NCBI RefSeq assembly: GCF_008312935.1
Contig: NZ_VSZO01000012.1
Coordinates: 434,001-498,000 of the forward strand
Source: Roseiconus lacunae
GTDB taxonomy: Bacteria > Planctomycetota > Planctomycetia > Pirellulales > Pirellulaceae
Length of the DNA: 64,000 bases
Direction: 5' to 3'
Position numbers and translations under genes: made by a program. This document shows, one piece after another, positions 8,583-17,521 of this stretch (its first letter is position 1; each line of letters starts with the position of its first letter). The notes under the pieces are model-generated. The model had not been told where the DNA came from and ran no database searches. It worked only from the letters and a program-made list of their open reading frames with translations.

Positions 8583-9410
8583 TTAGCTTCCGAGTGTTTC
8601 CAAGAAGGGGCGTACGTGTGACTCATAGGTGAACCCTGCGGTCTCGCCGACGTCGATGAAGCGTTTGACAAGGTTTCCTTCTTCATCGAAGACCAGGACC
8701 GCCGGGATCGAAGGCAAGTCGACGGTGCTAAAGACTTCGTCGCTCGGGGTTTCGCACAAGAAATTTGGGAATTCAGCCTTCTTCGACGCCAAGAACTCCG
8801 TGACCATCTCTGTATACGTTTCCGGCGGACGTGTTTTCCGCCCGTCGTAGTCGACCGAGACGGCGAAACAGGCGATTTGATCACCCTGTTCACGATGTAA
8901 CTTCACCAGTTCAGGGAACTCTTTGATGCACGGCGCGCAACTGGTCGACCAAAGATCGACCACGGTGACTTTTCCTGTCGACTTTGCTTTTGCTTCCACC
9001 TCTTTCCAACTCGCAAGCCGCAGATCGACTGCCGGCGACTCTTGCTTTGCCGCGTCATTTAAGTCGGGCATTTCCAACCCGCCTTTCCCCGAATCAACCT
9101 CCGTCGATTCACCACTATTTTCAGGCAGCGGGGTGTCGGGTAATTGCATCCCCGACGTCGTCGCTGGATCGCTTGTCGTCGAAGCTGCCGCGGATGTACC
9201 AGCGGACGCAGAGTCAGGCTCCGGTTGAGCAGCCTCTGCGGCCGATGCCGACGGTACTGTTTCAGACGACGAGGACGGTGAAGTTGTCGGCTCCGTCGTT
9301 GCCGGCTCTGGCGATCCCCCGCAACCGATGGCAACCAGCATCAGCAACGGGAAGCCTCGGTTGAGCATCCTCAAAGAAATCCGGTTTTTCAAAGCAGGTG
9401 ATTTGGACAT
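8583..9410 (-). CDS. TlpA-like thioredoxin-fold lipoprotein
   Basis: About 275 residues with a lipoprotein-type signal (LLMLVAIGC, a slightly unusual lipobox with Ala at -3), so the mature protein would be tethered to a membrane. A roughly 110-residue linker rich in Pro, Ser, Thr, Ala and Glu follows, then a thioredoxin-fold domain of the TlpA/ResA/AhpC-TSA superfamily. The active site is C-x-x-C (CAPC) preceded by VVDLWSTS, and PSIPAVLVFD supplies the cis-proline region. Such proteins reduce or oxidise disulfides outside the cytoplasm, for example in cytochrome c maturation; the specific partner cannot be told. The start is uncertain: ATG at 9408-9410 is used, ATG at 9366-9368 would also keep the lipobox, and the frame is open to 9473. 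Confidence 0.85.
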   Translation of the reverse strand: MSKSPALKNRISLRMLNRGFPLLMLVAIGCGGSPEPATTEPTTSPSSSSETVPSASAAEAAQPEPDSASAGTSAAASTTSDPATTSGMQLPDTPLPENSGESTEVDSGKGGLEMPDLNDAAKQESPAVDLRLASWKEVEAKAKSTGKVTVVDLWSTSCAPCIKEFPELVKLHREQGDQIACFAVSVDYDGRKTRPPETYTEMVTEFLASKKAEFPNFLCETPSDEVFSTVDLPSIPAVLVFDEEGNLVKRFIDVGETAGFTYESHVRPFLETLGS

Positions 9411-9567
9411 TGGAAAACTCGGCTCCATCGATGTAAGTAGAAGGCAAACCAGAATGAGACCTGACAAAATCATCAGGACGATCCGCAGAGTATTCTGATC
9501 ATCGCCCGCGTTATTAGATACACTGGACGTCTCTCGTCAGAACCCCAGATTGTCCAAGAACCGATCG

Positions 9568-10206
9568 ATGACCGCAACAGATGGAGACATGTCGACGACC
9601 CAATTGGTGGTCGCGTCCAAACAGGGCGATAATTCGGCGTTCGGTCGACTGCTAGAACAGTACCGGGGATACCTATTGATGTTAGCGCATCGGCACCTCT
9701 CCGATCAACTGCGTCGCCGCGTCGATCCGGTGGATATCGTTCAGGTCACATTTCTAGAAGCGCAACGGGACCTCAACAGTTTCCGCGGCGAAACACCCGC
9801 AGAATTTGCGGGATGGCTTCGCGGGATGCTGAAAAACAATGTCGCCACTGCGGTAACACGGCATGTAATGACCCAAAAACGATCGGTCAAGCGAGAGATC
9901 GCCGCTGATGGTCCGGCCGGTAACGACTCCGCCGGTGCCCCGTGGATCACGCAACTTCCCGGAAGTACGACCAGCCCATCGGGTGTGGTCATCAAAGCCG
10001 AAACTGCATTGGCCCTTGTCGAAGCGCTTCACCAACTACCGGAAACGCAAGCCGAAGCGATTCGATTACGCTACATGGAAGGTCTTTCGTTGGCACAAAT
10101 TGTCGAGCGGATGGGTAAATCTGATACCGCAGTGGCCGGATTGCTTAAACGTGGCCTACAAAAGCTGCGAACGATTATCGATCCGAAGAACAACCCTTAC
10201 ATGTAG
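9568..10206 (+). CDS. ECF-type RNA polymerase sigma factor
   Basis: About 212 residues. Region 2 is recognisable at residues 35-85 (LLMLAHRHL, then RRRVDPVDIVQVTFLEA, the D-x-VDxVQxTFLEA pattern typical of planctomycete ECF factors encoded beside kinases). Region 4 is at about 150-205 (LRYMEGLSLAQIVERMG, then a recognition helix DTAVAGLLKRG). The frame is open from a TTG at 9550; I prefer the ATG at 9568, and the ATG at 9589 is also possible. A kinase gene starts 117 bases downstream on the same strand, so the two are probably co-regulated and possibly co-transcribed. Confidence 0.9.
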   Translation: MTATDGDMSTTQLVVASKQGDNSAFGRLLEQYRGYLLMLAHRHLSDQLRRRVDPVDIVQVTFLEAQRDLNSFRGETPAEFAGWLRGMLKNNVATAVTRHVMTQKRSVKREIAADGPAGNDSAGAPWITQLPGSTTSPSGVVIKAETALALVEALHQLPETQAEAIRLRYMEGLSLAQIVERMGKSDTAVAGLLKRGLQKLRTIIDPKNNPYM

Positions 10207-10323
10207 CGCATCAGTGGCAACATAGCCGGGCAACCACCGCGGGCCGATGCGCCCTCACCGGCCGGTATTCGTGCCTGAAAAAATTAACCAGTTCTGATTG
10301 CACTCCCCGCTAGAACGCTATCT

Positions 10324-12513
10324 ATGCCCTCCCCTCAGGAAGCTGACGACCCTATCGACGAAGCGTTTGCGGCGTACCTGAAGTCCGTCGACGAGGGCTC
10401 GATCGGATCACGAGAAGAATTTCTCGCCCAGTTTCCCGAGATGGCGACTGAGCTAAAGGATCTGATGGACGCCGCCGACGCGATCGATCGCTTTGCGGTC
10501 CGCTCGGAGCCCCCTCTTTCGTCGATCTCTCCGTCTCAAGCGGGTGCCGAAACCGTCGACTTCGTCACCAGCGATCCGAATCAATCGGGCGATGATCCCG
10601 CCGAAACGTTACCCGAAGCGAATCGCGCTAAAGGCGACCCGGGGCCGACGCTACCGTATGACTTGGGCGATTACCAACTTCAAAAAGTTGTCGGCCGCGG
10701 TGGCATGGGAGTCGTGTATCAGGCCCAGCAGAAAGTTCTTAATCGCACCGTCGCGGTCAAGATGATTCGTGGCGGAATGCTGGCCTGTGAAAACGATGTA
10801 CGGCGGTTTTACACGGAAGCCCAAGCCGCCGCCGGGCTTCACCATCCTGGAATCGTTCCGGTCTACCAATTCGGTCATCGTGCGGGACATCATTTTTTTT
10901 CGATGGCGTTGATCGACGGGACCGATTTGCAAAAACGGCTCAACGAGGAAGACGAGCTACCGATCGACGACGCAGCCCGCTATGTCCGCGATGTCGCTCG
11001 GGCGATCGAACACGCCCACCAAAATGACGTCTTACACCGCGACCTTAAGCCTGCGAACATTTTGGTCGATCAAAAAGACCGCATTCATATCACCGATTTT
11101 GGCTTAGCGAAAAACCTCGGTGCCGATAGCTCGGTGACCGGAAGTGGCGCCGCCGTCGGAACCCCCAACTACATGGCTCCCGAACAGGCCGGGGGACACA
11201 GCGATCGGGCGACCCGCCAAACCGACATTTACTCACTCGGAGCGATTCTATTCGCATGCATCACCGGTCGACCGCCGCTACTCGGTGATTCGATCGTCGA
11301 CACACTGATGCAAGTCGTCCACGAACCGCCGCCTCTGATGCGTCAATTCCGTAGCGGTGTGCCTCACGATTTGGAAACGATCGTGGCGAAGTGCTTGGAA
11401 AAACATCCGAAAAAACGCTACCACTCGGCCGGCGCCCTCGCCGAAGATCTTGATGCGTTTCTCGAAGGACGCCCTATCCTTGCGCGTCCGCGTGGCCGGT
11501 TGCTGCAGCTTTGGCACTGGTTCAGCGGCGTCCCGCTGGTCGGCGCATTGCTTGGCCGCAAAGTGGTACGGTCATCGCCAAGTCACCGGCGTGCCCAAGC
11601 GGCGATGCTGCTGATGATCGCCGCCAGCCCGTTCTTTTTTGTCGGTATCGCGATGCTGTACAGTCATCACATTCAATCGATGCCAGACCACGTCACCATC
11701 GCTGGCGGGATCGAGAATGGGACTTACAACAAGATCTCGTCACTGATCGCATCGCGGCTACGTGAAATCGATGGTGTCAGCGTCGACGTTGTTGCGACCG
11801 GAGGTTCAGTCGATAACCGACAACGGTTGCTCGATCAAGATGTTCATGTTGCCCCGATGCAAGCATCGGCGATCAACGACAATCGGCTTTGCGTCATCGC
11901 ACCGCTATTTTACGAAATGGCGCACCTTCTGGTCCGTGGTGATGGTTTTGATTCCGGCTCGTTTCAGATCGAGCCGGAACAATTGATCGGACGCAGTATT
12001 GCCGTTGGGCCTCCTCAAAGTGGGTCACAAGGGACAGCCAAAATGATTCTCGATTCCCTGAAAATCGCAGCCGATGTGTCCCCACGAGTTACGACCGATT
12101 GGGCGAAACTCCACAGTCCCAATGCGCCGCCAATTGCGTTGGTTTGTGTCGGTGCCGGAAGTGACTTGATTGTTAAACTACTTGCCAGCGGTTGGCAGCT
12201 CAAATCGATCCCGCAAAGCATCATGATCTCGATCCATCATCCGACGCTTCGCCCAATGACGATCGATGCGTCTGACTATCCTGAATCGTCGATCCCCAAA
12301 GTAGGCCTGCCAACGGTTGGCACCACTGCGTTCCTTGCCGCTCGTCGTGATACGCCATCGGAACTGGTCCAAGCGACCCTTGAGCTTCTATATCGCGAAC
12401 CGACGATCATCGAAAATTTGATTCCACGTGATCGTACCGCCGAATGGCAAGGCTTGGATTTCCATCCGACCGCACGGCAATACTTCGCCACCATCGAAGT
12501 CGGTGTTCAGTAG
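10324..12513 (+). CDS. Ser/Thr protein kinase fused to an extracytoplasmic TAXI-type solute-binding domain
   Basis: A 729-residue protein. Residues 1-105 are an acidic N-terminal region. A complete Hanks kinase lies at about 117-385: VGRGGMG loop, K146 in VAVK, H238-R239-D240, DFG at 258-260, and GTPNYMAPEQA. One transmembrane helix spans about 425-447. Residues 457-729 resemble the TAXI family of periplasmic solute-binding proteins (opening VTIAGGIENGTYNKISSLIA, and VATGGSVDN, which matches the family's conserved gGxxN-type motif). The natural reading is a one-component receptor: ligand binding outside, phosphorylation inside. Kinase and membrane topology are seen in the sequence; TAXI assignment comes from motif resemblance; ligand and target are unknown. 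It follows an ECF sigma factor gene by 117 bases. Confidence 0.9.
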   Translation: MPSPQEADDPIDEAFAAYLKSVDEGSIGSREEFLAQFPEMATELKDLMDAADAIDRFAVRSEPPLSSISPSQAGAETVDFVTSDPNQSGDDPAETLPEANRAKGDPGPTLPYDLGDYQLQKVVGRGGMGVVYQAQQKVLNRTVAVKMIRGGMLACENDVRRFYTEAQAAAGLHHPGIVPVYQFGHRAGHHFFSMALIDGTDLQKRLNEEDELPIDDAARYVRDVARAIEHAHQNDVLHRDLKPANILVDQKDRIHITDFGLAKNLGADSSVTGSGAAVGTPNYMAPEQAGGHSDRATRQTDIYSLGAILFACITGRPPLLGDSIVDTLMQVVHEPPPLMRQFRSGVPHDLETIVAKCLEKHPKKRYHSAGALAEDLDAFLEGRPILARPRGRLLQLWHWFSGVPLVGALLGRKVVRSSPSHRRAQAAMLLMIAASPFFFVGIAMLYSHHIQSMPDHVTIAGGIENGTYNKISSLIASRLREIDGVSVDVVATGGSVDNRQRLLDQDVHVAPMQASAINDNRLCVIAPLFYEMAHLLVRGDGFDSGSFQIEPEQLIGRSIAVGPPQSGSQGTAKMILDSLKIAADVSPRVTTDWAKLHSPNAPPIALVCVGAGSDLIVKLLASGWQLKSIPQSIMISIHHPTLRPMTIDASDYPESSIPKVGLPTVGTTAFLAARRDTPSELVQATLELLYREPTIIENLIPRDRTAEWQGLDFHPTARQYFATIEVGVQ

Positions 12514-12763
12514 GCGCGAAAATCGTCGCAATCGTTTCCACCGTTACGAAACGCTTAAAGTCGGCTCGCTCGGTGTGTCTGATTCCCCGGGGCGGCTTCA
12601 CGTCGATCGCTAAGACCTAGGGTTTTCTGACTCACCCGCTTCGCGCTTGAATTGGTGCAACTTGGATTGGCTAATTTAGAGATGCCAATCCCGCGCAACG
12701 TCCTTGGCTAAAGCAAATAGCGATGCGGTGTCTGATCGACCGCCCGCGTCTTCGTTTGCAACA

Positions 12764-14848
12764 ATGCCTCGGCAACACAATCCACCTTCCGAGCTAAGTC
12801 CGCTCGATCCTCCCTCCCCGATTTCCGCCGATGCGAGCAATAAAGAACGCCCGCACTCGCAATCGTTGCGCAGCAAAATCGTGCTCGCGCTTGCCCTCAT
12901 GCTCGGCGTCGTCGTCGGAATCGAAGAGTTCGTTCGACAATACGTGATCGCGAATGAGTTCGCGGCGCTCGAACGCGTCACGGCACTTAAAGAAACCAAT
13001 CGTGTTCTCTCGGCGATCAACACCGAAATCGACTTCTTGGCCGACACTGCGGTGCGCGATGTCACGTTTCTCGCCTATGCCGAAAATCCGAACGAGAACG
13101 CTGTTCGCTACGAGACACTCAATCAATCCGATGAAACGGAGCGCCGTACCGCTCGAGTTCACTGGCGTGCCCGCGTTGATGGAAAAGGAAACTGGCACTG
13201 GTTGACGCCCCCAAGTCTTCCGGCAGAAGTCGTCGACCAAATCGGCGCCCGTCTACAAAACCACAACTGGACGAAAAACCCAGCGGCAACGGGAATTACC
13301 ACCGACCAACAGGTCAACCTCATGCTTTTTGCCGGGGTCCGCTTGCCTGACAATGCCGTAAACGTTCAACCGATCGTCGCTGGTGACGATGATGACGAGT
13401 TCGATCGCCACGGCTACTACGTCATCGGCCGAGCGCTCGACCAGACGCTCGTTGCTGACTTGCAGCGTCGTACGAGCGTTCCCTTTACGATCAGTCGACT
13501 ACATACGGAAACCGCTCATGACGGAAAACTACAAATCCGCGCGGTCAACCAGTCGATGCTCGCGGTGCACTCACCACTGCTAAACCCGGAAGGCGAGACG
13601 CTGGCCGAATTACTTGTCAGCCTCCCTCGCGACGTCATGATGCGAAGCAAACGGACCACCGCCATCGCCCGCTACCTATCGCTCTGTGGTGTCTGTGGGT
13701 CACTGCTGATTCTATTTTTATTGTTACAACGATTGGTGATCGGAAGGCTGGAATCGATTCGTCAGCACACCGAGCAAATCGCACAATCGGGATTAATCGT
13801 CAACGATTCCGATGACTCCCCGCTCGAAGTCGCGGGCAATGACGAAATCAGCCAACTCGCCGATTCGTTCAGTCGCATGCGAGAGCGGCTCGGCGATGCC
13901 CAAAGCCAACTGACCGATGCGTCCCACGCCGCAGGGATGAGTCTTGTCGCCAACACAGTGATCCACAATGTCGGAAACGTACTGACCAACGTCAACAGTT
14001 TAATGGAAACGGCAACTCAGCGAGTCAACGCGTTGCGTGTCGAACCGCTCGAAAAACTAGCACAACGACTCGGCGACGATGACCTTGATGAAGCCTTCCG
14101 GCAAGCAACCCCGAACTACCTTCACCGGTTGAGTGAAACGCTCGAAGACGACAAAAGGGATTTGACCGACTTGCTCTACACTCTCAACGACAACATTCAG
14201 CACATCCACCAAGTCATTCGTGATCAACGCAAACACACCAGCCAGTCGCTGCAATGGTCAAGACTTTCGCTGCCGAAACTGATCCGCGAATCGATCAATT
14301 GTGCCGAAGCCAAACTAAGAGAAGATCAAGTCAGGGTTGAATTTGAGTACGACTCGAATCTTCCTATTTGGACGGACCGATCGCTACTGCTTCAAGTATT
14401 GATCAATGTGATCACGAACGCCGGTAGTGCATGTCATGAGTTCACGCAATCAGATCAAACACCGACTCTGAAGGTTGACATCATCAAGACTAAATCGGCT
14501 GCCCGGGTGCGTTTTCGTGACAACGGATGTGGTATGGACAAGGCAACCTTGTCACGAGTATTCGCAGCACACTTCACGACACGGTCATCGGGATCCGGAC
14601 TCGGGTTACATTTCTGCGCGAACGCGATGAAACGCCTCGGCGGTGCGATTCATGCCGAAAGCCTTGGTCGTCATCAGGGTTCGACCTTCATCATCGAAAT
14701 CCCGCTCACCCGCCCCGGCCTGCATGGGTCCGGCGAAACTGAGGCCGTGGCGTCTGAGTCTTCCACCGCGATCAATCTTACCCCAGACGATACGGTTGAC
14801 TTAACTCCGGTCACCGAAACCGATGATCGAGAGGAATTCACGTCATGA
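12764..14848 (+). CDS. Membrane sensor histidine kinase with CHASE4-like sensor and HAMP
   Basis: About 694 residues. The first transmembrane helix (IVLALALMLGVVVGI) leads into an extracytoplasmic sensor of about 270 residues whose N-terminal part (FAALERVTALKETNRV...INTEIDFLADTA) resembles CHASE4 domains. A second helix (LCGVCGSLLILFLLLQ) is followed by HAMP. The presumed phosphoacceptor histidine sits in an unusual H-box, VIHNVGNVLTNVNS, rather than the common H-E/D-x-R/K form. The ATPase domain is complete: N-box LINVITNAGSA, G1 DNGCGMD and G2 GSGLGLHFCANAMK. The ATG at 12764 is preferred over the upstream TTG at 12704. The stop overlaps the next gene's start as ATGA, so this kinase and the REC-GGDEF-EAL protein form one unit. 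Confidence 0.9.
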   Translation: MPRQHNPPSELSPLDPPSPISADASNKERPHSQSLRSKIVLALALMLGVVVGIEEFVRQYVIANEFAALERVTALKETNRVLSAINTEIDFLADTAVRDVTFLAYAENPNENAVRYETLNQSDETERRTARVHWRARVDGKGNWHWLTPPSLPAEVVDQIGARLQNHNWTKNPAATGITTDQQVNLMLFAGVRLPDNAVNVQPIVAGDDDDEFDRHGYYVIGRALDQTLVADLQRRTSVPFTISRLHTETAHDGKLQIRAVNQSMLAVHSPLLNPEGETLAELLVSLPRDVMMRSKRTTAIARYLSLCGVCGSLLILFLLLQRLVIGRLESIRQHTEQIAQSGLIVNDSDDSPLEVAGNDEISQLADSFSRMRERLGDAQSQLTDASHAAGMSLVANTVIHNVGNVLTNVNSLMETATQRVNALRVEPLEKLAQRLGDDDLDEAFRQATPNYLHRLSETLEDDKRDLTDLLYTLNDNIQHIHQVIRDQRKHTSQSLQWSRLSLPKLIRESINCAEAKLREDQVRVEFEYDSNLPIWTDRSLLLQVLINVITNAGSACHEFTQSDQTPTLKVDIIKTKSAARVRFRDNGCGMDKATLSRVFAAHFTTRSSGSGLGLHFCANAMKRLGGAIHAESLGRHQGSTFIIEIPLTRPGLHGSGETEAVASESSTAINLTPDDTVDLTPVTETDDREEFTS

Positions 14849-16881
14849 CTGAATTTCAAAACGAACGTCGCGTCTTGATCGTCGACGACCAACCAGAAAT
14901 CCACGAGACGTTTCAGCGAATCTTTCGTCGCGAGCGAAAGCAACATGTTGAGTTGGACGATTTTGAAGCTCGATTCCTTGATTCCTCACAAGTCAGCGGT
15001 GCTCCAAAACCGCCACACGCAGTTTATGCGGACTTGCCCATTTTCAATCTGACCCACGTTTCCAGCGGCGAAGAGGGAATTCACGAAGTCCAAAAATCGA
15101 TCGATCGCAATTCGCGTTTCGCGGTCGCGTTTGTTGACATGCGAATGCCGAAGGGACTTGACGGCTTAGAGACGATTAAGCGTCTCTGGAAAATTGACCC
15201 TGAGATCCAAGTCGTTATCTGTACCGCCTATAGCGACCACACGTGGGAAGACATCATCAACAGTCTTGGCCTAAATGACCGCTTATTGCTACTGCGTAAG
15301 CCCTTCGCGCATGACGAAGCCCGACAACTTGCGATGGCACTCAGCGAGAAATATCGCTTAGCAATTCGCCAAAAAGAGAAAATGACGATACTCAAGAATG
15401 AAGTTAATCGTCGTCGTAAAGCTGAACTAGAACTCCGTGACATCGCCCATCGTGATTCACTGACGGACCTTCCCAATCGTCCGTACCTGATCGAAAAACT
15501 CGAGTCGGTCTTAGCGAACCAAGGGCCAAAGCGAAAAACGTTTGATGCGATCCTTTTTTTAGATCTCGACAACTTTAAAATCATCAACGACTCCTTGGGG
15601 CACGATGCCGGAGACGACTTGCTAAACCAAGTTGCGGTCCGCTTACAAGAATGTGTCCGCGAGCGCGATGCTTCCGCCCGTCATACCGATACGGGAAAGC
15701 CTTTGTCACCGTCATACGACAAAACCGTCCGACTCGGTGGCGACGAGTTTGTGGTGCTTCTCGAACAGATGCTCCATAGAGACGATGCGTTGCGTGTCGC
15801 CAGGCGTATCGTCAAACGCATCGGAGAACCCTTCGAAATCGGCGATCGGTTGGTCACCGTCGGCACGAGTGTCGGCGTCGCCTTTCTGGATGACACGCTC
15901 GACGATGCACACGATGCTTTGCGAAATGCCGACACGGCGATGTATCAAGCCAAGAATACCGGAAAGGGGCAGATCGCAGTCTTCGATCAAACGATGCACG
16001 AAGCGATCGTCGCCCGCCATGAATTAGAAGCACAACTGCGCGTCGCTCTGCGTGACGAACGATTCGAACTGCGCTATCAACCGATCATAAGCCTGCGTGA
16101 CGGGAGTATCCAAGGCGTCGAGGTCCTTTCGAGATGGTGCGGCGAAGATGGCGCTTATGTCCCTCCGAGTAAATTCATTCCGATCGCCGAGGAAATCGGC
16201 CTGGTCAGCGAATTTGGCGAATGGGTCCTGGAACGTTCGATGCGAGAGTTTGGGAAACTGATCCAATCGTTCCCCGACCTTCAACGCCCCGATGTCTACC
16301 TCGGCGTCAACGTATCCCGGTGCCAATTGGCCGATCCGTTCTTCGTCGATCGACTCAATGCGATCATCGATCGAACCAAGTTTTCTTCCGCACTTAAATT
16401 GGAAATGTCCGAAAACAGCGACGCACGTCATAGCGAGCGATCGCGTCAAACGATGCATGAACTGGATGAATTCGGCATCGGAATCCATATTGATGACTTT
16501 GGAAAAGGCAGTTCCTCACTGCGTTGTTTTCACGAATACCCTGTCGAAACGGTCAAGATCGACCGAACATTCACCGCTTCGATCGTGGTCGACCAAGGGC
16601 ATGCGATCATCGCCGAAGCGATCATGAAACTGGCTCATCACCTCTCGGCTCGCATCGTGTGTCAGGGCGTTGAATCACCGCTGCAACTTGATTTATTGCA
16701 GCGATGGGGATGCGACAGTGCCCAGGGTTATCTGTTCGCACCGCCGATGACGATCGACGGCCTCCGAAGCCTAATGCTCGATCCGATGACAAGCCGTGGT
16801 GTTCAGATCATTCGTTCTAAGCCGATGGCACCGATTCAGTTTCCTTCGGCGCCGGGCAATCCGTTGTTCACCAACGACTAG
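14845..16881 (+). CDS. Response regulator with GGDEF and EAL domains (cyclic di-GMP turnover)
   Basis: A 678-residue three-domain protein. The receiver domain (about 8-170) begins VLIVDDQPE and has its phosphoacceptor aspartate at D98 in FVDMRMP; about 40 extra residues separate the acidic pair from this aspartate compared with a standard receiver. The GGDEF domain (about 210-390) has an intact RLGGDEF active site, so cyclic di-GMP synthesis is possible. The EAL domain (about 400-655) reads EVLSRW where EAL is usual, but keeps the metal-ligand glutamate, DDFGKGSSSL and the late GVE, so it may still hydrolyse cyclic di-GMP. ATGA overlap with the histidine kinase gene makes that kinase its probable partner. 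Output is inferred to be the sessile/motile switch. Convergent with the His-rich lipoprotein gene five bases away. Confidence 0.92.
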   Translation: MTEFQNERRVLIVDDQPEIHETFQRIFRRERKQHVELDDFEARFLDSSQVSGAPKPPHAVYADLPIFNLTHVSSGEEGIHEVQKSIDRNSRFAVAFVDMRMPKGLDGLETIKRLWKIDPEIQVVICTAYSDHTWEDIINSLGLNDRLLLLRKPFAHDEARQLAMALSEKYRLAIRQKEKMTILKNEVNRRRKAELELRDIAHRDSLTDLPNRPYLIEKLESVLANQGPKRKTFDAILFLDLDNFKIINDSLGHDAGDDLLNQVAVRLQECVRERDASARHTDTGKPLSPSYDKTVRLGGDEFVVLLEQMLHRDDALRVARRIVKRIGEPFEIGDRLVTVGTSVGVAFLDDTLDDAHDALRNADTAMYQAKNTGKGQIAVFDQTMHEAIVARHELEAQLRVALRDERFELRYQPIISLRDGSIQGVEVLSRWCGEDGAYVPPSKFIPIAEEIGLVSEFGEWVLERSMREFGKLIQSFPDLQRPDVYLGVNVSRCQLADPFFVDRLNAIIDRTKFSSALKLEMSENSDARHSERSRQTMHELDEFGIGIHIDDFGKGSSSLRCFHEYPVETVKIDRTFTASIVVDQGHAIIAEAIMKLAHHLSARIVCQGVESPLQLDLLQRWGCDSAQGYLFAPPMTIDGLRSLMLDPMTSRGVQIIRSKPMAPIQFPSAPGNPLFTND

Positions 16882-16886
16882 GACGA

Positions 16887-17411
16887 TCATTCATGGTCAT
16901 GCCCTTGGTGACCATGTTCGTGTTCATGATGTCCGTGGTCATGCGTGATCGATCCGTTAAACGACTGTTCTCCAATTCGAACAATCACTCCCCCCTCGGC
17001 TCCCCGATCCATCCAATCGACCAGTTCCGGGTCATCGGAAATGAATGTCGTCGCTGATGCGTCTTCCGCTTCTGCATCAGTCTTTCCTTGGTTGGACGCG
17101 GCGAGTTGGAAAGATCGCACCTGATCGTCAAGTTTTAGATTCACTTGCAACGTCGGCGCGCTGATCGCAACCGGATTTATCGCGGTCCCATCGAGTACGT
17201 GCATGATAATGGTGTCATCATCATGTAGTAATTCAAGATGGTACGACTCCTTGCCCAACTCGATCAATTCTCCACCATTCGGTCCATGCTCGGGATGATC
17301 CGCGTGCCCGGACTCAGATTCGCCATGTGATGTCACAGTGTGATTTTCACTCGAACACCCGACCAGACAAACCAGAGCCACCATCGTAACCAAGCTTATT
17401 TCTCTCAACAT
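16887..17411 (-). CDS. Histidine-rich lipoprotein of the metal efflux operon
   Basis: A 174-residue protein with a lipoprotein signal and clear lipobox (LVGC). The mature N-terminus is rich in His, Ser and Glu (HGESESGHADHPEHGPNGG) and the C-terminus ends in a dense His run (HDHGHHEHEHGHQGHDHE), both expected to bind Zn, Cu, Ni or similar ions. The middle is beta-rich and unassigned. It is the last gene of the minus-strand operon with the RND pump and its membrane fusion protein, 110 bases after the pump gene, so a periplasmic metal-binding or metal-delivery role fits. The function is inference; the His clusters are seen directly. Confidence 0.8.
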   Translation of the reverse strand: MLREISLVTMVALVCLVGCSSENHTVTSHGESESGHADHPEHGPNGGELIELGKESYHLELLHDDDTIIMHVLDGTAINPVAISAPTLQVNLKLDDQVRSFQLAASNQGKTDAEAEDASATTFISDDPELVDWMDRGAEGGVIVRIGEQSFNGSITHDHGHHEHEHGHQGHDHE

Positions 17412-17521
17412 TTCGCTTTCTCCTGGGTAAATTCACCATCGTTTTCCGGCACCAATCCGGAGTCTCGATGGATGCTTCAACTGTTATGAATCGCTAAAAC
17501 TCATCGCCTAAAATGGGCGAT

